A stretch of 64,000 nucleotides of DNA, taken from Lachnoclostridium sp. An14. Its GTDB lineage: Bacteria; Bacillota; Clostridia; Lachnospirales; Lachnospiraceae. A program made the translations under genes and the position numbers. Under the pieces are notes generated by a model. That model was not told the DNA's origin. It ran no database searches and worked only from the letters and a program-made list of their open reading frames with translations. The stretch is taken from positions 1 to 64,000 of the forward strand of contig NZ_NFLE01000020.1 in NCBI RefSeq assembly GCF_002160755.1, given 5' to 3'. Positions within the stretch are counted from its first letter, which is position 1, and every line of letters begins with the position of its first letter. This document shows, one piece after another, positions 7,606 through 15,867 of this stretch.

Positions 7606-9280
7606 CTCCAACACCTCCGCTGATTCTGTACCGATAGGCAAAATTTTTAATATACTGCCCTTCTTCCTCTGTCAGGCCGTACAGGCCGTGGATAAACCCG
7701 TCGATCTGATGGATCACGTCCACGCAGTCCCTGTGTTTATACTCATATTCCGTCTGTTTGGTGCCCACGTACCGTTTCGTCTCCTCCAAGCGGTCCTCCA
7801 GGGCCCTCGCCAGACGGTTTGCCTCTGAAAAATCGGAAATCCGCGGCACCCGGAACCCGGACAGCTCTTTTCTGGTGATGTGCCAGCAGTCTGACACACA
7901 GATCCAGTACCACCAGAACAGGGAGGAATTGAGCAGGCACATCCCGTAGTCGGCCTCGTTTTGATTCCGGCAGAGGAACGTCTTATACTCCGCGCCGGTG
8001 TGCTCCTGCCGGAAGGCCTTGATCCAGAAGGCAGCCCTCATATTCAGGTATAACGGCTCGCCGCCGCCCTCCAGCAATTTGGAAAGAGGCGTCTCAAAAC
8101 CGTTCACTTTTCCGTAAATGGCCCGGTCCAGCTCCGTCCCCAGTTTCGGGATGTAGCCCTCCTCCACGCAGTCGTTTCTCACCGCCTGGGCCGTGGAAAA
8201 CAGGTTCTGCCGCTCCTCCCGGTACCAGTAGCGGTAATTTCCCGTGAAAATCTCCCGCGGCCCCGGCCGTTTCCGTCCGAATAGGATGCAGAGTTTCTGG
8301 TGGACGGAGGTGAACAGGCAGTCCGGCCGGTCGGAATAGCTTAAAATGTACTGTTCCGGCACCGTGCCATAGAGGGCCTCCCGGATTTTCTTCATCCGCG
8401 GGGTGGAAACGTAGGACAGGGGGATCACAAATCCCATCACGCCCCCGGGGCTTAGCTGCCGCACCGCGTGCTCCAGCACGTTGGCATAAATATTTCCAAA
8501 TTTTTTGTCCGGCCTGGAATCGCTTTTCCCGTCCTCCACGTAGGGGGGATTTCCTATGATAATGTCGTAGGTTTCACCCGCCTTGGGACTTCGCTCCACG
8601 TAGTCATAGTCTGTGAAACAGCCGTTCAACACATCCCCCAGGCCCTCCGCCATCTCCACGCCGTACCGGTGCAGGACGCAGAGGAACAGGCGAAGTTTCG
8701 TGATGGCGATGGAATCCCGGTTTACGTCGTTTCCGCGGATGGTGGAAACGACGGCTTGAAGGTCGGGCTTTGCGGGGAGAATGGGACGTTCCTGCCCCTG
8801 GGGATTCTGGTTGAGATTTTGGTTGAAATTTTGGTTGAAACAATAATCCAGCAGGTTTAGTTTCAGCTCCAGCGCCGCCAGCAAAAATACTCCCGACCCG
8901 CAGGTGGGATCGTACACCGTCTTTTGAAAACAGACCTCCCTGTATGGGATCTCCTCCAGCCCCGTCTCCCGGAGGTTGTCCGGCCGCAGAAGGCCGCAGG
9001 CCATTTTCACGCTGTTTCCCAGGATAAACCCGACCACGTCCGCAGGGGTGTAGTAGACGCCCTTGTTTTTGCGGATCTTCTCTTTCTCGTTGAGAGAAGA
9101 AAGGGCCTCCTGCAGCTCCTCGTAGGTGCGGGCCTTATTTTCGGTTCCCGCCTGATCCGCCAGGCCGTTCGCCATCCCGCGGATTTCCCCGCGGATCCGT
9201 TCCCGGTCACCGCCGCTGTAGTGCCCTTCCAGGTAACTGTCTATCATATTCCAAGCATTTTTTAACATCTCGTTTGCCAT
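7592..9280 (-). CDS. N6-adenine DNA methyltransferase (Eco57I-like type II methylase)
   Basis: 562 residues from ATG 9280 (MANEMLKN); the frame stays open 59 codons further upstream, but that stretch contains the promoter. Motif I is VYDPTCGSGVFLL, preceded by KGVYYTPADVV. Catalytic NPPY occurs in DIIIGNPPYVEDG, then GGVMGFVIPLSY. The C-terminal ~200 residues should recognise the target. It is first in the restriction-modification operon and overlaps the cytosine methylase by 14 bases. LlaJI itself uses two cytosine methylases, so the adenine/cytosine pair here differs from that prototype. A Gln/Asn-rich run (QNFNQNLNQNPQ) lies near the middle. Confidence 0.85.
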   Translation of the reverse strand: MANEMLKNAWNMIDSYLEGHYSGGDRERIRGEIRGMANGLADQAGTENKARTYEELQEALSSLNEKEKIRKNKGVYYTPADVVGFILGNSVKMACGLLRPDNLRETGLEEIPYREVCFQKTVYDPTCGSGVFLLAALELKLNLLDYCFNQNFNQNLNQNPQGQERPILPAKPDLQAVVSTIRGNDVNRDSIAITKLRLFLCVLHRYGVEMAEGLGDVLNGCFTDYDYVERSPKAGETYDIIIGNPPYVEDGKSDSRPDKKFGNIYANVLEHAVRQLSPGGVMGFVIPLSYVSTPRMKKIREALYGTVPEQYILSYSDRPDCLFTSVHQKLCILFGRKRPGPREIFTGNYRYWYREERQNLFSTAQAVRNDCVEEGYIPKLGTELDRAIYGKVNGFETPLSKLLEGGGEPLYLNMRAAFWIKAFRQEHTGAEYKTFLCRNQNEADYGMCLLNSSLFWWYWICVSDCWHITRKELSGFRVPRISDFSEANRLARALEDRLEETKRYVGTKQTEYEYKHRDCVDVIHQIDGFIHGLYGLTEEEGQYIKNFAYRYRISGGVGDGRN

Positions 9281-9325
9281 TGTATCTCTGTCTAAGCCGT
9301 TCTGTAGACGGCACTCCTTCTGTTT

Positions 9326-9342
9326 CGCGCCGCAGGGGCGCG
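9326..9342 (-). other. Leader hairpin of the restriction operon
   Basis: Perfect 6-bp stem CGCGCC/GGCGCG with a 5-base loop, between the predicted promoter and the adenine methylase start. A second small stem (GCCGT/ACGGC) follows near 9297-9313. Stems here could modulate methylase expression; that is inference. Confidence 0.3.
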
Positions 9343-9364
9343 GTGTGGTGTAAAATACATCAAA

Positions 9365-9393
9365 ATCATACCATGGGTTTTTTTGAAAATCAA
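9365..9393 (-). promoter_or_regulatory. Putative promoter of the restriction-modification operon
   Basis: Minus strand TTGATT (9388-9393), 17-base spacer, TATGAT (9365-9370), about 85 bases before the adenine methylase start. Confidence 0.5.
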
Positions 9394-9439
9394 TTTTTCG
9401 GGGTGGGTTTTTGTGGGAAAACTGTGTATAAATGAAAAA

Positions 9440-9460
9440 AGAGGGGATTTCTCCCACTCT
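9440..9460 (-). terminator. Terminator of the flavodoxin operon
   Basis: Minus strand stem AGAGtGGGA/TCCCcTCT followed by six T residues, immediately after the TIGR04076 gene stop. Confidence 0.6.
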
Positions 9461-9463
9461 TTC

Positions 9464-10051
9464 CTACTCCACCTTCAAAACCTTCACTCCCCCGCAGCCT
9501 TCCACCGTCTCCTTCAGCACCTCATCCGCCACATCCGCCGTCAGATACACCTCCGCGTAATCCTCCCGAAAGATCACCGTCTCCACCGCGCCGATCCCCT
9601 TTAACGCCTCTGCCACCCTGCTTTCCCAATCAGGGCCGCAAAGTCCCTCCACATACACCGCTTTATAATCCATTCTCTCAATCTTAAAAATAACGGGCCT
9701 GGTTCCGTCGGAACAGCAGGCGATCATAACTCTCTCATCCCGCATCCATCCCCGCATAATGGAACCGCCCTGCAAACCGGTGTAAATATACCGGGAAATG
9801 GCATCCCACGCCTCGGAACAGTGGGGAAACGCCGTGCCGCCGGCTGTGGCCTCCGCCCTGTGAACCGTCTGTTTCAGCGTATTTAACCCCATATGCCAGA
9901 AATCATCGGCCGTCCCATACCGCTCAAATATAAACTCATCCCCCACGTGATAGCAGGAACAGGCCCCGGAATTCGGGTCGGAACAGTACTGGGCCTGAAG
10001 CTCCGGATATAACTTTTTATCAATAACTGTGACCTTCACTTTGTGCTGCAT
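9464..10051 (-). CDS. TIGR04076 family protein with C-terminal ferredoxin-like extension
   Basis: 195 residues. The first ~130 resemble TIGR04076 (KVKVTVID at the start, then a conserved CCSDGTRPVIFKIER). The last ~60 (from about residue 132) look like a heavy-metal-associated-type alpha/beta fold but lack the CxxC metal site. ATG 10051 is preferred to the TTG two codons upstream because GGGGGA lies 7 bases before it. It is the third gene of an operon with two flavodoxin-like reductases under a divergent HxlR regulator, suggesting a redox or electrophile-stress role. Function unknown. Confidence 0.7.
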   Translation of the reverse strand: MQHKVKVTVIDKKLYPELQAQYCSDPNSGACSCYHVGDEFIFERYGTADDFWHMGLNTLKQTVHRAEATAGGTAFPHCSEAWDAISRYIYTGLQGGSIMRGWMRDERVMIACCSDGTRPVIFKIERMDYKAVYVEGLCGPDWESRVAEALKGIGAVETVIFREDYAEVYLTADVADEVLKETVEGCGGVKVLKVE

Positions 10052-10069
10052 GATCAAATCCCCCTTATC

Positions 10070-10636
10070 CTAATACTGCATATCAAATCCGTGTTCCATC
10101 CGATCCGCGTACACCGCCCCAGCCGTTTCCAGGGCCGGGAGGATGTATTCTTTATTGTACCGGATCACGGGAATGCGGTCGTATGCCCGCATTTCCATAT
10201 GTTTCAGCGTTTCCTCCATATTGTGCAGGCATTCGATGGCCCCCAGCCCCGTCCCTCCGGCGCAGGCGATGAGAAAACAGCGCTTTCCCGCCAGAAAATG
10301 GTTGCGGGCGGTTTCACACCTGCGCAGCCGGTCGAGAAACGCCTTCATGCACTCCGTAATATCGTGCCAATACACCGCGGAAACAAATACGATTCCATCC
10401 GCGTTCACCAGTTTCTCATACGTCTCCTGAAAATCGTCTTTTTTCCAGCACGTTCCTTTGCTGGCGCAGGTGCCCCAGCCGTTTCCACAGGCCTGACAGT
10501 GCTCCAAACGCAGCTTGTTCATATGGATTTCCTCGATTTCCGCTCCCGCCTTCCTCAGCCCGCAGCAGAAACGATCCTTGGCCGCCGCCGTCAAACCGTG
10601 GAGGTTGGGACTTGACCATACGACTGCGATTCTCAT
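10070..10636 (-). CDS. Flavodoxin-family NAD(P)H-dependent oxidoreductase
   Basis: 188 residues. The N-terminal MRIAVVWSSPNLHG is the FMN phosphate-binding loop of the NADPH-dependent FMN reductase/WrbA fold. It carries a Cys cluster CQACGNGWGTCASKGTC (about residues 48-64), common in iron-sulfur flavoprotein-like members, then VFVSAVYWHDIT for flavin contacts. Overlaps the upstream paralogue by 4 bases (ATGA), so the two are translationally coupled. Likely cytosolic reduction of quinones or small electrophiles; substrate not deducible. Confidence 0.8.
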   Translation of the reverse strand: MRIAVVWSSPNLHGLTAAAKDRFCCGLRKAGAEIEEIHMNKLRLEHCQACGNGWGTCASKGTCWKKDDFQETYEKLVNADGIVFVSAVYWHDITECMKAFLDRLRRCETARNHFLAGKRCFLIACAGGTGLGAIECLHNMEETLKHMEMRAYDRIPVIRYNKEYILPALETAGAVYADRMEHGFDMQY

Positions 10637-11190
10637 TTCTGACTCACCATCCTCTCCAGATGTTTCCCCAGCTCAAACGCCTGCCGCGGATAGTCCGTCC
10701 GCTCCATATCGGCCCGCCTGTAGCAGCCGTATGCGTAGATTCCTCCGCAGTCTCTCCATCCCAAATATCTGGCAGTGGTTTTCATGGTGGCCTTCACCCC
10801 GTCAAATACCCAGTCCTCCGGATAAGCGGCCGTAATTATGGTAAACAAATATTTTCCCGTTCCCCGAATCAAATCATCAATCCCGTGAAACCGGTCGATG
10901 ACCGCCTTCAGCTGAGCCGAAATGCCGTGATAATACAGCGGGGAGACAAAGACAACCACGTCCGCCTCGATTAACTTCTCCAGCAGCTCCGGCCCGTCAT
11001 CTGAAAACACGCACGGCCGCGTCCCGCACTCACACCGGTCGCATCCGATACAGGGGTGAACGGTCTTAAACGCCGCGTCAAACCGGTAAACCGTATGCCC
11101 CGCCATCTCCGCGCCTTCCGCGAACCGCTCCGCCATCCACACGGAAGTTCCGTTTTTGTGGGGACTTCCCGTTATCATCACAATCTTCAT
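10633..11190 (-). CDS. Flavodoxin-family NAD(P)H-dependent oxidoreductase
   Basis: 185 residues. MKIVMITGSPHKNGTS is the flavin phosphate loop, CIGCDRCECGTRPC a Cys cluster, and VVVFVSPLYYHGIS the second flavin contact; all are typical of the iron-sulfur flavoprotein/NADPH-dependent FMN reductase group. It is the first gene of the operon and reads away from the HxlR regulator across a 120-base region containing two palindromes. HxlR proteins commonly control such reductases in response to electrophiles, which fits this layout. Confidence 0.82.
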   Translation of the reverse strand: MKIVMITGSPHKNGTSVWMAERFAEGAEMAGHTVYRFDAAFKTVHPCIGCDRCECGTRPCVFSDDGPELLEKLIEADVVVFVSPLYYHGISAQLKAVIDRFHGIDDLIRGTGKYLFTIITAAYPEDWVFDGVKATMKTTARYLGWRDCGGIYAYGCYRRADMERTDYPRQAFELGKHLERMVSQK

Positions 11191-11262
11191 ACGCAGTTCC
11201 TCCCATGAGCTTGCTTTTTTATAGCAAAAATTGTATCATGATCCTATACACGCAGCAAGTAC

Positions 11263-11296
11263 GGTATTTTTATACCTGTACTATACTTTAGTATAG
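11263..11296. promoter_or_regulatory. Paired palindromes, likely HxlR operator
   Basis: GGTAT-tttt-ATACC at 11263-11276 and CTATAC-ttta-GTATAG at 11281-11296, both perfect, in the divergent region between the reductase operon and the HxlR gene. Both have a GTAT half-site with 4-base centres, as expected for a dimeric winged-helix repressor. The assignment to HxlR is inference. Confidence 0.55.
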
Positions 11297-11310
11297 AAAT
11301 GGAGAAATGA

Positions 11311-11682
11311 ATGAACGGGAATTTAAAAGAAGAAAAGAAGGTGTTCGCGGCAAACGGGATCAAAAACACCGGTTTTTACTACACCAAATCTCTGATCCAG
11401 GGAAAGTATAAACTTCCCATCCTCTACTGCCTTCAGCTGGATGGTCCCACCCGATGCAACGAGTTGCTGAGGAAAATGGAAACAGCCACCTTTCGTTCTC
11501 TGACGAAAGCCTTGAAGGAACTGGAGGCGGACGGGCTCATCATCCGCAAGGACTACGGGGAAATCCCCCCCCCCCGAGTAGAGTACAGCCTCTCCGAGCG
11601 CAGCCGCTCCCTGGAGCCGGTGCTGGATGCTTTTTGCCTTTGGGGACAGGAGCATCGGGAGGATGCGGTTCCTATGGATTAA
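11311..11682 (+). CDS. HxlR family winged-helix transcriptional regulator
   Basis: 123 residues. The HxlR pattern is clear: KYKLPILYCLQLDGPTRCNELL (helix one and two), then a recognition helix in MTATFRSLTKALKELEADGLI-like sequence, a wing with IPPPRVEYSLSERSRSLEPVLDAF, and a short C-terminal helix. It binds DNA as a dimer. Divergent from two flavodoxin-like reductases, which it probably represses until an electrophile or redox cue releases it. A run of nine C residues near 11567-11575 is a potential slippage site inside the wing codons. Confidence 0.85.
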   Translation: MNGNLKEEKKVFAANGIKNTGFYYTKSLIQGKYKLPILYCLQLDGPTRCNELLRKMETATFRSLTKALKELEADGLIIRKDYGEIPPPRVEYSLSERSRSLEPVLDAFCLWGQEHREDAVPMD

Positions 11683-11726
11683 CGCAGGCAAAACGCTTTT
11701 ACATATATTTTTATAATACTTATCCT

Positions 11727-11841
11727 ACAGGAAGAACTGGACGCCGCCTGCCAGGAGTCCGGCTATCCGTCCATCACCTTAAATGAGGACGGGAGCGGAG
11801 AAGTCATTTCTTCTGCAAATTCCAGTGAGATGGAGGAATAA
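11727..11841 (+). pseudogene. ORF-like remnant without a start codon
   Basis: In frame from 11727 to the TAA at 11839-11841 the sequence reads as a plausible acidic C-terminal tail (ending SSEMEE), but no ATG, GTG or TTG with a ribosome site precedes it. It is followed by a good terminator at 11850-11873, consistent with the end of a once longer gene. Family not recognised. Confidence 0.3.
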
Positions 11842-11849
11842 GGGAAAGG

Positions 11850-11873
11850 TGCCGGCTCACGGGAGGAGCCGGC
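11850..11873 (+). terminator. Rho-independent terminator
   Basis: Perfect 9-bp stem TGCCGGCTC/GAGCCGGCA followed by an AT-rich tail, downstream of the HxlR gene and the remnant. Confidence 0.65.
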
Positions 11874-12133
11874 ATATTTATATTATCGGTTCTATTTTTC
11901 GGTTCATGTTTGCGGATAGATGAATATTGGTTGGGTTGTTGAGAGGGTAGAAATTGGGGAGTTTAGGGAGTGCGGATGAAACGGCATACCGTTGCGATGT
12001 GAGTGCCAAATTAAAACCTATCCTCACAAAACTACGGAAATACCGGTAATATTTATACATTACTAATACTGCTCGTGCATCCCTTTTCCCACAAAATATA
12101 AGCTCTCAATTTTGCACCACCTTGATGCAAAAT

Positions 12134-13159
12134 CTACTCCTCATTACCAATATTTTCTTCCACTGTCTTAATAGATTCCAGGGCTTGATATTCCTGTTTT
12201 AATTCCCGCAGCAATTCTTCCTCGCTTGGTAAATACAATTTGTATTTTGATGCAAAAATCTGTGTTTCATTTTCAGGTAACGTATACTTAACTACAGACT
12301 CACTTTTATCTGCACACAAAACAATACCAATCGGCGGATTGTCTCCTTCATTCATAAGTTCTCGCTCATAATAATGAACATACATCTGCATCTGTCCTAA
12401 ATCCTGATGTGTTAAGTCCCCAACCTTTAAATCTATCAAAACAAAACACTTTAAAATGTAATTATAAAATACAAGGTCAATTCTAAAATGGCGTCCATCA
12501 AATGTTATTCTTTTCTGCCTTGCGACAAAAGAAAATCCTCTGCCAAGTTCCAAAAGAAATTTCTGTAAATGTGTAATTAGCGCTTGTTCTAAATCACTTT
12601 CATAAAAATCATCATTCGGTGTCAGTCCAAGAAATTCTAATACATATGGGTCACGGATGACATCTTCGGGTTTCTTCATCGGCTCTAACGTCTGTATTTC
12701 CTGTGCAACTTGCTCCTTATTTTTACTGGATAATAATCTTTCATAAAAGAAGGAATTTATCTGACGTTCAAGCTGTCTTGTACTCCATTGAGACTTTACA
12801 GCTTCCTGCATATAAAATTCTCGTGCATTATCATTCTCAACTCGCATCAAAAGCCGATAATGAGTCCAACTTAATTCGCTACGCAGTGCGTAGCCATTTG
12901 GAAACGTCAAATAAAACTGCCTCATATTTTTCAAATTAGCAACAGTAAATCCTTTCCCAAAATCTTGTGTCATTTGTTTTGACAACTCTTTTAGCAAGCC
13001 TGTACCATACTCCGCTTTCTCATTTCCGCCTTGTTCTTCAATGATTGATTTTCCAATATTCCAGTAGGCTTCAACCATCGCAAAATTAGCTGTTTGATAA
13101 ACTTTATTTCTTGCCGAACTTAAAATTTCTTTGATTTCGTTATAAAAAGACGCATTCAT
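12134..13159 (-). CDS. YhcG-type PD-(D/E)XK nuclease domain protein (DUF1016)
   Basis: 341 residues. The N-terminal DUF1016_N winged helix includes VEAYWNIGKSIIEEQ and MRQFYLTFP. The C-terminal nuclease domain (about 170-310) contains the PD-(D/E)XK-type core FRIDLVFYNYILKCFVLIDLKVGDL, in which D, D and K align as the catalytic set. Such proteins often sit beside type I restriction genes or in mobile DNA. It is markedly more AT-rich than its neighbours, has no operon partner and lies in a stretch of decayed sequence, so it was probably acquired horizontally. Biological role not established. Confidence 0.8.
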   Translation of the reverse strand: MNASFYNEIKEILSSARNKVYQTANFAMVEAYWNIGKSIIEEQGGNEKAEYGTGLLKELSKQMTQDFGKGFTVANLKNMRQFYLTFPNGYALRSELSWTHYRLLMRVENDNAREFYMQEAVKSQWSTRQLERQINSFFYERLLSSKNKEQVAQEIQTLEPMKKPEDVIRDPYVLEFLGLTPNDDFYESDLEQALITHLQKFLLELGRGFSFVARQKRITFDGRHFRIDLVFYNYILKCFVLIDLKVGDLTHQDLGQMQMYVHYYERELMNEGDNPPIGIVLCADKSESVVKYTLPENETQIFASKYKLYLPSEEELLRELKQEYQALESIKTVEENIGNEE

Positions 13160-13445
13160 CTTATCAACGCCATCCTTCCATTTACAGATTAATTCTTAGT
13201 TCTACTTTTCGATTGTTACGGCACTTCTGCAACAGCAATTTTCGTAAAAGTATCCGCTCTTTCCCGCCCTTCAATATCGTTTCCCTCTGCCATATAAGCG
13301 GTATGTACTTTGAAACCCGTATTTTGCTTCTATATACTTCTTTATCACCTTATATATCACTCGCTCTTTCAGCGCTTGTAAGTTTCTGCTCTTTCAGAAA
13401 TAACCTTTAACAGCACCTTGCCCTCTCCTTCGCCGAACTCTACTT
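13160..13445 (-). pseudogene. Decayed AT-rich coding remnant beyond rlmD
   Basis: Read on the minus strand in shifting frames, the region gives coding-like pieces: a KVEFGEGEGKVLLKVISER stretch continuing out of frame from the rlmD end, then KKYIEAKYGF and VHTAYMAEG-like words before stops. It resembles a C-terminal region lost by frameshifts and deletions. No intact gene here; composition is shared with the neighbouring YhcG gene. Identification is by eye. Confidence 0.35.
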
Positions 13446-14834
13446 TTACGCTGTTTGTGCTGCCTGGCTTTTGTGGGACATCAATACTACCGTCTCCACA
13501 TGAGTCCCCCCCGGAAACATATCGCACCCCCGCACCCGTTCCACCTCAAACCCGTTCTCCCGCAAATACTTCACGTCCCGTCCCAGAGTCGCGGAGTCGC
13601 AGCTGACGTATACCAGCCGTTTCGGCTGCATTTTCACGATGGTTTCCAGGCATTTGGCGTCGCAGCCTTTGCGGGGCGGGTCCACGACGATGACGTCGGC
13701 GCGGACGTGGTTTTTCTCGTACTGCTCCGGCAGCACCTCCTCCGCCTTTCCCACGAAAAACTCCACGTTCTCCATCCCGTTCAGTCTGGCGTTTTCCCTG
13801 GCGTCCTCGATGGCCTGGGGCACGATCTCCACCCCGTAGACCTTCCCCGCCTTCTGCGCCAGAAACAGGGAAATGGTGCCGATCCCGCAGTACAGATCCC
13901 ACACCGTCTCCCCGCCCTCCAGGCCGGCGAATTCCAGGGCCGTCTCGTACAGTTTCCGCGTCTGAACCGGATTCACCTGGTAGAAGGAAAGAGGGGAAAT
14001 GCGGTATTTCACCTCGCCGATCCAGTCGGTGATGTAGCCGGGGCCGTAGAGGTTTACCACCTCTTTTCCCATGATCACGTTGGTTTTCTCTTTATTGATG
14101 GAAATGGACACGCTGGTCATCCCCGGCATCTCCCGCAGGCGGTTTACGAGCTCCTGGCTGTGAGGCAGGCGGTCTCCGTTGATCACCAGGCACACCATCA
14201 GCTCTCCCGTGACAAAGCCTTTCCGGATCAGGGCGTGGCGGACGAGCCCCCGATGGGCCGTCTCATCATATGGATCTATTTTGTATTCATTCATGAATTT
14301 CTTGATTATTTCAAGAATTTCTTTATTTTCCTCCACGCCAAGGAAACAGTCCTCATGCTCAATGATGGCATGGGTCCTGCCCGCGTAGAAACCGGTGATG
14401 ATCTCCCCGGCCTTATTTCTTCCAAAGGGGAACTGGGCCTTGTTGCGGTATCTCCAGGGATCCTCCATGCCCATCACCGGCTCCATGGGGATTTCTTCCT
14501 CCGGAATGCCTCCCAGCCGGCTTAAATGGCTGCGGATCTTCCGCTCCTTAAACGCCAGCTGCTCCTCATAGCTCATGGCCTGGAGCTGGCACCCGCCGCA
14601 CTGCCTGGCCACAGGGCACTTAGCCTCCACCCGGTGGGGAGAAGGCGTTAAAATGCGCACCAGCCGGGCGAAACCGTAATGCTTTTTCATCTTCATGGCG
14701 CTGGCCTCCACCACGTCGCCGATGACCGTATCCTTGATAAACCAGGTGTAGCCGTCCGTTCTGCCGATTCCCGCCCCGTCCTCGCTCATATCCTGGATGA
14801 CGGTGGTAAACACCTCATTCTTCTTCATTTCCAC
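13446..14834 (-). CDS. rlmD: 23S rRNA (uracil-5-)-methyltransferase RlmD
   Basis: 462 residues. A TRAM domain (about 8-65) is followed by iron-sulfur cysteines CPVARQCGGCQL and a later Cys in HEDCFLG. SAM motif VWDLYCGIGTISLFL, then VVDPPRKGCD and the catalytic LVYVSCDSATLGRD, all typical of RlmD/RumA. It methylates a uridine of 23S rRNA, using SAM, in the cytosol. GTG 14834 is favoured because GGAGGG lies 11 bases upstream; ATG 14828 is the alternative. It follows yhaM by 7 bases, so the two are probably one operon. The final residues (SHKSQAAQTA) look frameshifted relative to the coding-like sequence beyond. Confidence 0.88.
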   Translation of the reverse strand: MEMKKNEVFTTVIQDMSEDGAGIGRTDGYTWFIKDTVIGDVVEASAMKMKKHYGFARLVRILTPSPHRVEAKCPVARQCGGCQLQAMSYEEQLAFKERKIRSHLSRLGGIPEEEIPMEPVMGMEDPWRYRNKAQFPFGRNKAGEIITGFYAGRTHAIIEHEDCFLGVEENKEILEIIKKFMNEYKIDPYDETAHRGLVRHALIRKGFVTGELMVCLVINGDRLPHSQELVNRLREMPGMTSVSISINKEKTNVIMGKEVVNLYGPGYITDWIGEVKYRISPLSFYQVNPVQTRKLYETALEFAGLEGGETVWDLYCGIGTISLFLAQKAGKVYGVEIVPQAIEDARENARLNGMENVEFFVGKAEEVLPEQYEKNHVRADVIVVDPPRKGCDAKCLETIVKMQPKRLVYVSCDSATLGRDVKYLRENGFEVERVRGCDMFPGGTHVETVVLMSHKSQAAQTA

Positions 14835-14841
14835 CTGTTTT

Positions 14842-15786
14842 TCAGCCCTCCGTCTTTCTGATGTTGCTGTCTAAAAACCGGTTAAACCCAAGCCATCCCT
14901 TGTTGTCTCCTGCGCCCTTTAACGCCTCCAGCATGGTCTCCATCTTCGCGTCCGTATTGTCCGCGAAGCTTAAAGCCAGGGCCTCCAAAAGGGCCGGTTT
15001 CTTCGGGGAGCCATACTCCAGCTCGCCGTGGTGGGACAGGATGCAGTGCACCAGCTCCGCCGCCAGTTTCTGGGGAAACCCGGGGATTTTCTCAATCCGG
15101 GACATGACCATCTGGGAGCCGATCATAATGTGGCCCAACAGCTGGCCCGCGTCCGTGTAGTCGTTTTCCGGGAACTCCGACAGCTCCTTCGTCTTTCCGA
15201 TGTCGTGAAACATGGCCGCCGTCAAAAGCAGGTCCCGGTTCAGGGCCGGGTAGTGCCCGGCGTAAAAATCACAGAGCTGCACCACGCTCAGGGTGTGCTC
15301 CAAAAGCCCGCCCACAAAGCCGTGATGCACGCTCTTTGCCGCGGAATGGGCCTTAAACTCCTTCACAAACCGCTTATCCTCCACAAAAAAGCTGGAGGCC
15401 AGCTCCTTTAAATACTTGTTCTTCAGGGAGCGGATATACTCCAAAAGCTGGTCATACATCCCGTCGATGCTCTTTGCGGAAACCGGCAGGTAGTCCTCCG
15501 GTATGTACTCCACATCCTCCGCCCGGCGGATCCGTTTCACGTTCAGCTGGTTCGTCCCCTGGAACACCGTCACGTCAGCGTCCACGTAAACGTAGTCCAG
15601 CGCCTCAAAATTCCCCACTCCCGGAGAGCCCAGATCCCAGATCTTGGCGTCCACCACGCCTGTCTTATCCTGCAAAATCAGGCTGCCGTACTCTTTGCCC
15701 GCCTTTGTGAGGGCGATCTGTTTCGTCTTGCACAAATAAACGTCAGATACGTGCATTCCTTCTCTGAAAGTTCCGATATACTTCAT
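14842..15786 (-). CDS. yhaM: 3'-5' exoribonuclease YhaM family (OB-fold plus HD domain)
   Basis: 314 residues. An N-terminal OB-fold (GKEYGSLILQDKTGVVDAKIWD) binds nucleic acid. The HD phosphohydrolase domain has HHGFVGGLLEHTLSV, the metal-binding MFHDIGKTKEL and CILSHHGELEYGSP. This two-domain order and length fit YhaM, which degrades single-stranded RNA 3' to 5' with a divalent metal. Encoded upstream of rlmD with a 7-base gap. The cytosolic RNA-turnover role is inferred from the family. Confidence 0.88.
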   Translation of the reverse strand: MKYIGTFREGMHVSDVYLCKTKQIALTKAGKEYGSLILQDKTGVVDAKIWDLGSPGVGNFEALDYVYVDADVTVFQGTNQLNVKRIRRAEDVEYIPEDYLPVSAKSIDGMYDQLLEYIRSLKNKYLKELASSFFVEDKRFVKEFKAHSAAKSVHHGFVGGLLEHTLSVVQLCDFYAGHYPALNRDLLLTAAMFHDIGKTKELSEFPENDYTDAGQLLGHIMIGSQMVMSRIEKIPGFPQKLAAELVHCILSHHGELEYGSPKKPALLEALALSFADNTDAKMETMLEALKGAGDNKGWLGFNRFLDSNIRKTEG

Positions 15787-15867
15787 AAGTCTGTTCTCCT
15801 TCTGATTCTGGTTTTCTGTTTTATACGTGTTCGCCGCAGTCCGGCATGGATAACGGAAGCCAGGCTG

